A stretch of 64,000 nucleotides of DNA from Planctomycetota bacterium (GTDB lineage Bacteria > Planctomycetota > Planctomycetia > Pirellulales > Pirellulaceae), in assembly GCA_963204915.1 (NCBI GenBank), contig CAUJHS010000063.1, positions 1 to 64,000 of the forward strand, written 5' to 3'. The notes below the pieces were generated by a model. It saw nothing but the letters and a program-made list of their open reading frames with translations, was not told the origin of the DNA and made no database searches. This document shows positions 54,669 through 61,290 of this stretch, in pieces. The position numbers and the translations under genes were made by a program. Positions within the stretch are counted from its first letter, which is position 1. Each line of letters opens with the position of its first letter.

Positions 54669-55388
54669 ATGAAGATCTTACTGACCAACGACGACGGCAT
54701 TGACGCTCCCGGCTTGGAAGCGCTGGAGCAAGCGATGTCGCACTTTGGCGCCGTGGTGGTGGTAGCGCCCGACCAGCCGTTGTCGGGTTGCAGCCATCGG
54801 GCCACGACCGATGAAGTCCTGCGTGTGACGGAGCGCGGGCCCGCGCGGTTCGCCGTCAGCGGCTCGCCGGCCGATTGCGTGCGACTCGCGCTGCTGTATT
54901 TCGCCGAGGATGTGGACTGGGTCGTGTCGGGGGTTAACGATGGCGGCAACCTGGGTGTCGATGTGTACCTGTCGGGCACCGTCGCGGCGGCGCGCGAGGC
55001 GGCTTTGTTCGGCAAGCGCGCCGTGGCGATGTCCCAGTATCGCCGCGGAAAAACCGTCGTGTGGCCGCGGGCTGCGGCGGCGGCCCGGCTTGCCTTTGCT
55101 CAGTTGCTAGCGCATGAACTTTCGCCGACTTCGTTCTGGAATGTGAACTTCCCCGACTGGGGCCAAGTTGAACTTCAGTCCGGTTCGGCCGAGTCGCTGC
55201 CGGACGTGACCTTCGCCGAGTTGGACCTGCATCCGCTGCCCGTGGCGTACCAGCGCCAGGACGAGGGGTATTTGTTCCGCAGCGATTACCACAACCGCCG
55301 ACGGCGGACCGGCGGCGACGTCGACGTTTGTTTCTCCGGCGGTATCGCCGTCACGCAAATACATCCCACCAACGTCGCGAAGCCCTGA
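54669..55388 (+). CDS. surE: 5'/3'-nucleotidase SurE
   Basis: The 239-residue survival protein E dephosphorylates nucleoside monophosphates. The metal-binding start KILLTNDDGIDAPGL carries Asp8 and Asp9. VVVAPDQPLSGCS holds the conserved Ser, and SGVNDGGNLGVDVYLSGTVA the conserved Asn. The ATG at 54669 gives the family N-terminus. The stop is 9 bases before the next promoter's -35, so the gene ends this unit. Confidence 0.94.
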   Translation: MKILLTNDDGIDAPGLEALEQAMSHFGAVVVVAPDQPLSGCSHRATTDEVLRVTERGPARFAVSGSPADCVRLALLYFAEDVDWVVSGVNDGGNLGVDVYLSGTVAAAREAALFGKRAVAMSQYRRGKTVVWPRAAAAARLAFAQLLAHELSPTSFWNVNFPDWGQVELQSGSAESLPDVTFAELDLHPLPVAYQRQDEGYLFRSDYHNRRRRTGGDVDVCFSGGIAVTQIHPTNVAKP

Positions 55389-55397
55389 ACGACGGGG

Positions 55398-55425
55398 TTG
55401 ACATTTCGTCCCGGTTGCTTATTCT
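55398..55425 (+). promoter_or_regulatory. Sigma-70-type promoter of the phosphatase-cytochrome operon
   Basis: A perfect TTGACA (55398-55403), a 16-base spacer and TATTCT (55420-55425) predict a start near 55432, 37 bases before the GTG at 55469. It separates this pair from surE. Confidence 0.6.
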
Positions 55426-55468
55426 GTACGAAAACTAAAAAACCAAAAATGATAGGCGCGGGGGAGAC

Positions 55469-56344
55469 GTGCAGCAAACTCAACCACTGCGGTTCTGCAT
55501 CGCAATCTTGTACTTCGCTGGAGTGGTCGCCGCGGCGCTGGGCGAGGAGGATTCGCCCCAGGCGCCGGAAAACTTCTTGCAAGCTTCGCCGCGCGTATTC
55601 GTTGGCGGCGAACCGCACGACGAGGCCATGTTTGCATTCCTGGCGAAGTCGGGAATCCAAGCCATCGTTAGCGTGGATGGCGCTCGCCCGAACCTGGAAG
55701 CCGCGGCAAAACACGGTTTGCGTTACATCCATATTCCCATTGGTTATGACGGCGTTCCACCCGAAGCCGCGGCAGCGCTGGCGCGGCTAGCCCGAGACGT
55801 GCCGGGACCGATTTTCATCCATTGCCATCACGGCAAACATCGTGGTCCGGCGGCGGCGGCCGTCGCGTGTCTGGCGATGAATGAGTTGAGCAAGGCCGAA
55901 GCGCGCGTGTTGCTCGAACGTGCCGGCACAAGCCCGAACTACCGCGGACTCTGGCGCGACGTGGATGCATGGCGTCCGCCGTCCGCCGATGCCGTATTGC
56001 CCGAGCTTGTGGCCGAAGCGAAGGTCGATTCCCTGGCGGCCGCCATGTCGAAAATCGATCGGAGCTTTGATCGACTCAAATTGATCGCCGCCGCAGGATG
56101 GCGCCCTCCGGCCGATCATCCTGATCTTGCGCCGCGGCAAGAGGCGCTGTTATTGCGCGAACAATTGCGAGAGTCTTCTCGCCATTTATCGGGCGATTAC
56201 GACGAGCGTTTCAAAGCCTGGATGGTCGAAGCCGAACGCGGCGCCCAAGCCCTGGAGCTTGAATTGGCGAAGCCCGCCGCAAGGGCGCATTGCAAAACAC
56301 TGGAAACCTCCTGCAAGCGTTGCCATGAAGCCTACCGTGATTGA
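55469..56344 (+). CDS. Secreted tyrosine-phosphatase-like domain fused to cytochrome c'
   Basis: The 291-residue product has a signal peptide (about 1-25, ending AAALGEE). A Cys-based phosphatase domain follows (about 35-180): FVGGEPHDEAMFAFLAKSGI and the P-loop HCHHGKHRG, with Cys119 and Arg125 in the CX5R pattern and an upstream IPIGYDGVPP acid-loop region. The C-terminal ~110 residues form a four-helix, cytochrome c'-like bundle (SLAAAMSKIDRSFDRLKLIA, ERFKAWMVEAERGAQALELE) ending in a c-type heme site CKRCHEAYRD, with Cys282, Cys285 and His286. The pairing of exported phosphatase and heme is unusual. GTG start; the Shine-Dalgarno is close. The next gene starts after 10 bases. Confidence 0.82.
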   Translation: MQQTQPLRFCIAILYFAGVVAAALGEEDSPQAPENFLQASPRVFVGGEPHDEAMFAFLAKSGIQAIVSVDGARPNLEAAAKHGLRYIHIPIGYDGVPPEAAAALARLARDVPGPIFIHCHHGKHRGPAAAAVACLAMNELSKAEARVLLERAGTSPNYRGLWRDVDAWRPPSADAVLPELVAEAKVDSLAAAMSKIDRSFDRLKLIAAAGWRPPADHPDLAPRQEALLLREQLRESSRHLSGDYDERFKAWMVEAERGAQALELELAKPAARAHCKTLETSCKRCHEAYRD

Positions 56345-56354
56345 AAGCGTTTTG

Positions 56355-57371
56355 ATGAAACGCAGGGGAAAAATCGTCATCGCTGCGGTATTGCTGCTTG
56401 CGGGGGGGTGCTGGTCGGCAAGTCCTTCGCAGGTCGTGGTGTATACGGCGCTGGATCGCGAATTCTCGGAACCGATCTTTCGCGAGTTCGAGCAAACGTC
56501 GGGCGTCTCGGTCGAGCCGAAGTTCGACGTCGAGTCGACCAAAACGGTTGGGCTCGTGAATGCGATCTTGCAGGAAAAGAATCGACCACGCTGCGATGTC
56601 TTCTGGAACAACGAAATTCTCCATACCTTGCGATTGGAGAAAGCCGGTTTGCTCGAACCCTATAAACTGCCGCAGGCCGAAAAGTTTCCTGCCAATTATC
56701 GCTCGCCCACAGGAACCTGGTATGGCTTCGCCGCACGCGCTCGGGTGCTCCTTGTGAATACCGAACTCGTGCCCGAGAACGAACGACCGTCGTCGATCCA
56801 AGACCTGTCCAATCCGCGTTGGAAAGACCAGTGTGGGTTGGCGCTCCCATTGTTCGGCACGACGGCGACTCACGCGGCGGTGTTGTTCGCACAGTGGGGT
56901 GAAAGCGACGCCAAGCAGTTCTTCCGCGAAGTGAAGCAGAACGCGCAGGTTCTTTCGGGCAATAAGCAAGTCGCGCTGTCCGTGGGCCGGGGACAGCTCG
57001 CATTCGGCTTGACCGACACGGACGACGCGATTGTCGAAATCGAAAAAGGCATGCCGGTCGAGATCGTCTATCCCGATCAAGGCGAGGGGCAGCTTGGTGC
57101 GCTCTTCATTCCTAATACGTTGTGTTTGATTCGCGGCGCCGCCCATCGCGCCTCGGCCGAGGCGCTGATGCAGTATTTGCTCACTCCGCAGGTGGAGCAA
57201 AAACTGGCCGAGGGCCCCAGTGCGCAATTTCCCCTACATGCCGACGCGACAGCACAGCCGCGCATCGCCGACGCTTCCGTCCGCGGGATGGATGTGGACT
57301 TCTCGGCCGCCGCCGACGCGTGGGAAACCGCCTCCCAATTCTTCCGCGAGGAATACGTCACCGCGGAATGA
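56355..57371 (+). CDS. Extracellular solute-binding lipoprotein (iron(III)-type)
   Basis: The 338-residue product has a signal sequence and a lipobox-like LLAGGC with Cys19. It matches the periplasmic-binding-protein class that includes FbpA/FutA ferric binders: VVVYTALDREFSEPIFREFE, CDVFWNNEILHTLRLEKAGL, TGTWYGFAARARVLLVNTEL, LSNPRWKDQCGLALPLFG and GQLAFGLTDTDDA. Iron as ligand is inferred from the family; the full ferric Tyr pair is not certain. No ABC permease or ATPase is adjacent, so it is an orphan. It is cotranscribed with the phosphatase-cytochrome gene. Confidence 0.8.
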   Translation: MKRRGKIVIAAVLLLAGGCWSASPSQVVVYTALDREFSEPIFREFEQTSGVSVEPKFDVESTKTVGLVNAILQEKNRPRCDVFWNNEILHTLRLEKAGLLEPYKLPQAEKFPANYRSPTGTWYGFAARARVLLVNTELVPENERPSSIQDLSNPRWKDQCGLALPLFGTTATHAAVLFAQWGESDAKQFFREVKQNAQVLSGNKQVALSVGRGQLAFGLTDTDDAIVEIEKGMPVEIVYPDQGEGQLGALFIPNTLCLIRGAAHRASAEALMQYLLTPQVEQKLAEGPSAQFPLHADATAQPRIADASVRGMDVDFSAAADAWETASQFFREEYVTAE

Positions 57372-57406
57372 CGATGCGGGGCAACCCGACGCCAGACGTA
57401 TCCCTT

Positions 57407-60400
57407 TCAGGATGGAGCGCATGCCACGTCGGCCGCCAATTGCGCGAGCACAGCTTCCCAGGCGTCTTCTTCATCGTCCTCCACATTCGGGATGAAGACG
57501 AATTCCGCAGACGCCACGACCGACGGCGGGAATGATTCCTCCGTCGGCGGCGTTTCGCCTTCTCCCTGGCCGGCGTTCTGCAGGTCGCGGAGAGCGCGCA
57601 CCACTATTAGCAAATCGTTGACCGAGGCGATGTCGTCGCCGTCGACGTTGGCCAGAGTATCGCCGGCTTGCGGGGGAGTGCTAAACTCGAAACCCAGGCC
57701 GTTGTCGCGCAGGAATTGCACCACCGCCAGCAAGTCGGAGATATCGACATCGCCGTCGCCGTCCACATCTTCACGGAATGTCTCGTCGCGTTGCCAAAGC
57801 AAATTTACTGGCTCGGATACGTCGATGGTGATCGTCGCCACGTTCGAGACGCCGCCTTGGTTGTCCCGGACCGTGTAGGTGAAGTCGTCAAAGCCGTGGA
57901 AGCCTTCTGCGGGCGTGTAGGTGATCTTGCCATCGACGCCGACCGTCGCGGTTCCGTCTTCCGGCCCGGTCACGATCGCGGCGCTGAGCGGATCGATCGT
58001 GCCGTCCGCGTCTGTGGCGCCGGCCGCCACGTCGAAGGTAATCGGTTCGCCAGGACCCGTGCTCTCGGCGAAGTTTTTGGCCACCGGCAGTTCGTTCATC
58101 GTTTCGACGACGTCGTTCACGTGGATCGTGATCGTCTTGGTGTCGGACAGGCCGCGGGGATCCGTGTAGATGACCTGGACCAACTGACTGCTTGTTGTTT
58201 CGTGGTCGAGCGGGCTGGCAACGAGGATTTTTCCGTCGGCGTCGATTGAGAACAAGACTTGGGGGAAAATGGAAAACGGGTTGCCTTGCCCGGGTGAGTG
58301 ATCATCCGGATCCGTAACGATCACCGTTCCCACCACGGCGCCAATCGGGCTGTTTTCGTCGATCGAGAAGCTTTGATTCGGCAGTATCACCGGCGGTTGG
58401 TTGGCGAGAACCTGCACGGTGAGGTTGGTCACGACGGGCGGACCGCCGGGGCCAATCGCCTCGACCTGGACGGAGAACGTGGGCTTGGTTGCGTGGTCGA
58501 GCGTGGCGCCCGCCTGGAGCGCCAAGCGGTCGGCTGTTCCATTGCTATCGTGATCGATAAGCATGAACGAATTGTTGTCGGCCGCACCGGGGGTCAGGAC
58601 GTAGGTGTAGGTCGAGAAGTTGGGGTTCGTATCCGGATCGTCGGTCCCCAGGGCGCCGATGACGACGGGCTGGCTGGTGTCGGCCACTTCGGAAACCGTG
58701 TTGGACGACAACGTGACTTGCGACGCCGGCTCGTTTTCGTCGAGGACTTGAATGGTGATCGGCTGAATAAGGACCGGGTCGCCGGGGTTCGTGACTAACG
58801 CCACCAACAACAACTCATACGTCGGCTTGGTCTCGAAGTCGAGCGTCTGGCCCGCCTTCAGCGCCAGGGTTTCGAAGCGTTCGTCATTGTCTAGATCGAG
58901 GACTTCGAACGCACTCAGGTCGGGAGAGTCGACGTGCGGCACGATGGTATAGGCCGCGCCGGCGTCGGGATCGTTCGTCGTCAGCGTGCCGATGATGACC
59001 TGGCCGCTGGTGTCGGCCAGTTCGGAAATGGTGTTGGACGAGAGGAGGATTTGCGTCGGCGGCTCGTCCACATTGGTGAGGCTGATCGTAATTGTCGCCG
59101 TGGCCGAAGCGGGGGGCGTCGCATTGTCCGTGACTGTGACCGCGAGCGAATAGGAGTTCGTCCCTTCGAAGTTCAAGACGGCGCCCGTGGCGACGGTCAA
59201 TTGACCCGTCTTGGAATCGATCGTGAATTTCTCCTGGCCCGCGCCGCCGGTGATGGCGTAGGTGAGTGACTGACCGAAATCCGGGTCGCTCGCCGAGACC
59301 GTGCCCACGACGGTTCCCAAGGGGCTGTTTTCCGGCGCTGCGAACTCCTGCTCTTCCACCACCGGCGGTCGATTGGGGTGCTGATTGCCAAAGTTGATGC
59401 CCGTCTTGGGGGCGGTGTCTGCCACGGTAATGATGTGCGGCGCGTTACTTCCTGGGAACGTTTGTTTGAGTCCCTGCGGCCGAGTTTGCACCACGAAATG
59501 CTCGCCGTTGAACGCTCCGATGCGAGGGGGCACGCGCGGAATCCGGTAGTTTCCGTGCGCGTCGGTCGTCGCCGTGGGAACAGATTGGTTCAAGCTAATT
59601 AGATTGATCACGCCGTCGCCCGTCAGGCGATACGCCACCGCATAGGCAGCGTCGGCCGTGTCGAGGGAGGCGGCAATAAAGTCATGGCCCGCGGCAACCA
59701 CCTTCGTCGCTGCGGATAACTGTTCGTCGCGGCTGTCGTAGAGCGTGATGGCAAAGTGGCTGTCCGTCGTGGCGAACGTCGAGAGAGCGACGGCTTTGGC
59801 GGGTTCGTAGAAGTCAATTCGCAGGGCGTTGTCGGCCGTGAAGGAGGTGTCGTTGGCGCCGTGCGCGAAGACGAACTCGTTGGCGCTCTCCGTCAGGGGG
59901 TTGTCCACTACGCGGATCGGATGCGTGTCGGAGGAGCGTTGCCGGGCGCCGTCGTCGGCGGCCGTCAGCGTGACCGAGCGGAAGAAATTCTGGAGCGAGG
60001 GGTTCACCGCAGGAGGATTCGGCGGCGGAAAGTCATTCGCCTGAATGGAAACCATGTCCTCAGTGAAAAATCCGACGCGGACTGGGACGTTGAACATGCC
60101 CCGTTCGGTTTCTTGCTTGATTCCGTCGCCGTTGGCGTCTTCGAACACCTGACCCGAAACGGTGGCGAAGAAGTTCGACGCGCCTACGTGTTCCAGGTGG
60201 CGACCGGCAAAGCTCCCCGGAACCGTGAAGCCGTTGTCCAAGCGATAGTTCGAACTTAGGAATGAGACTTCTACCGCCTTGGCGCCGATCCATGCGGGCG
60301 GCGCCGAGCCGACAGAGTCGCCACTGCGCCCGACCCAGGAAACTTCGTGGGTGCGTACGATTTCGAAAGGCGCCTCCGCGACGATCTCCGCACTATGTTC

Positions 60401-61063
60401 CGCGAAGATCAGCGGGGAATAAGAAATACTGCCGATGCCGAAGTTGACCACGGCCACGCTATCGAGAATCGTCCAAGCGGCCGCATCACCGTCACGAATG
60501 GCATTGTCGTCCCCGTCGATGTCCTGGCCGACGGTGGGGGGCGTGGCGGACTGAATCAACAGGAATGTGGTCGGCTCCAGGAAGAATTCGGCGAGGGTGT
60601 TGCCCGTCAGCGAGTTGTCGCTGAACCGGTCCGTTCCATCCGGATCGCCGGGCGCCTTCATCCCGCCGAAACCATCGCTGCCGGTCAGCTCCGTGGCGTC
60701 GGGATGGACATTGTAGGAGTCGTCGACCTCGTGCTGCGTGAGGACCAGGAAGCCATTGGCGCCCAGTTTCACATTGGAGAGGTCGAACATCGCGCGCACG
60801 TTGCCGGAGTTGCCCAGCCCATCGACCGCTACCAGGTACGTGCCACTGGCCAGGACTTCGCCGGGTTCGCCGCGAATCTCGACGTACTGATCCAAGTTGT
60901 GCTGAGGGAACTCGGCGGGCATTTGAATCTCGTTAATCACGGGCGCCAACACGCGCCGCGACTCCAAGGACTCGAACCGAGGACGGCGTCCGTAAGAACG
61001 CCTCGCCCGTTGGCGGGATTGGCGTGCGGCAAGCACCTTATGACGCGGGTGGACCGAAAGCAT
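57407..61063 (-). CDS. Giant secreted cadherin/dockerin protein, paralog 1
   Basis: The 1218-residue product has an atypical basic leader ending in PRFESLESRRVLAPV, the recurrent planctomycete 'LESRRxLA' N-terminal motif. Next come a lamin-tail-like region (INEIQMPAEFPQHNLDQYVE), an SdrD-B-like segment (ISGQVFEDANGDGIKQETE in type), and four to five cadherin-type repeats (VVEEQEFAAPENSPLGTVVG, AVVGTVIVTDPDD). A Big_9/VCBS-like domain (KITYTPAEGFHGFDDFTYTV) and a dockerin-like pair follow (DVDGDGDVDISDLLAVVQFL, DGDDIASVNDLLIVVRALRD). The end is an acidic tail, WEAVLAQLAADVA. It is probably an exported adhesin or envelope protein bound through calcium-dependent domains. ATG at 61061-61063, with a promoter upstream. 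Confidence 0.85.
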   Translation of the reverse strand: MLSVHPRHKVLAARQSRQRARRSYGRRPRFESLESRRVLAPVINEIQMPAEFPQHNLDQYVEIRGEPGEVLASGTYLVAVDGLGNSGNVRAMFDLSNVKLGANGFLVLTQHEVDDSYNVHPDATELTGSDGFGGMKAPGDPDGTDRFSDNSLTGNTLAEFFLEPTTFLLIQSATPPTVGQDIDGDDNAIRDGDAAAWTILDSVAVVNFGIGSISYSPLIFAEHSAEIVAEAPFEIVRTHEVSWVGRSGDSVGSAPPAWIGAKAVEVSFLSSNYRLDNGFTVPGSFAGRHLEHVGASNFFATVSGQVFEDANGDGIKQETERGMFNVPVRVGFFTEDMVSIQANDFPPPNPPAVNPSLQNFFRSVTLTAADDGARQRSSDTHPIRVVDNPLTESANEFVFAHGANDTSFTADNALRIDFYEPAKAVALSTFATTDSHFAITLYDSRDEQLSAATKVVAAGHDFIAASLDTADAAYAVAYRLTGDGVINLISLNQSVPTATTDAHGNYRIPRVPPRIGAFNGEHFVVQTRPQGLKQTFPGSNAPHIITVADTAPKTGINFGNQHPNRPPVVEEQEFAAPENSPLGTVVGTVSASDPDFGQSLTYAITGGAGQEKFTIDSKTGQLTVATGAVLNFEGTNSYSLAVTVTDNATPPASATATITISLTNVDEPPTQILLSSNTISELADTSGQVIIGTLTTNDPDAGAAYTIVPHVDSPDLSAFEVLDLDNDERFETLALKAGQTLDFETKPTYELLLVALVTNPGDPVLIQPITIQVLDENEPASQVTLSSNTVSEVADTSQPVVIGALGTDDPDTNPNFSTYTYVLTPGAADNNSFMLIDHDSNGTADRLALQAGATLDHATKPTFSVQVEAIGPGGPPVVTNLTVQVLANQPPVILPNQSFSIDENSPIGAVVGTVIVTDPDDHSPGQGNPFSIFPQVLFSIDADGKILVASPLDHETTSSQLVQVIYTDPRGLSDTKTITIHVNDVVETMNELPVAKNFAESTGPGEPITFDVAAGATDADGTIDPLSAAIVTGPEDGTATVGVDGKITYTPAEGFHGFDDFTYTVRDNQGGVSNVATITIDVSEPVNLLWQRDETFREDVDGDGDVDISDLLAVVQFLRDNGLGFEFSTPPQAGDTLANVDGDDIASVNDLLIVVRALRDLQNAGQGEGETPPTEESFPPSVVASAEFVFIPNVEDDEEDAWEAVLAQLAADVACAPS

Positions 61064-61121
61064 AGGCCGATTTCCAGGGTGGGCACGCAGTAGCTAATCA
61101 GGGGGAAAGCATTCGCTGCTA

Positions 61122-61136
61122 CCCGCTATTTGCGGG
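61122..61136 (-). other. Small leader hairpin of paralog 1
   Basis: CCCGC and GCGGG pair around a 5-base loop within the predicted 5' leader of the gene starting at 61063. Significance is uncertain. Confidence 0.25.
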
Positions 61137-61174
61137 CTCGACATACCGCAGTCGAGGTATAAGTTGGTGTGGCG

Positions 61175-61203
61175 AGTATAGTTAGGGCGCACACCCATTT
61201 CAA
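61175..61203 (-). promoter_or_regulatory. Sigma-70-type promoter for dockerin paralog 1
   Basis: On the minus strand TTGAAA (complement of 61198-61203), a 17-base spacer and TATACT (complement of 61175-61180) predict a start near 61168, giving a leader of about 105 bases. It shows that the two paralogs are not simply one transcript. Confidence 0.6.
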
Positions 61204-61290
61204 GCGCGAGCCGAAATCCCAGGCGGCCGAACCTGAGCCATGGCCCAGCCGAGACAGTGATTGATGGGATCGCGTCGGTCCAAGGTAGCG

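Noticed and set aside
60960-61000. A tRNA-like GGACTCGAACCG string
   Set aside because: It lies inside the coding sequence for the LESRRVLA leader, and no acceptor stem or cloverleaf can be formed.
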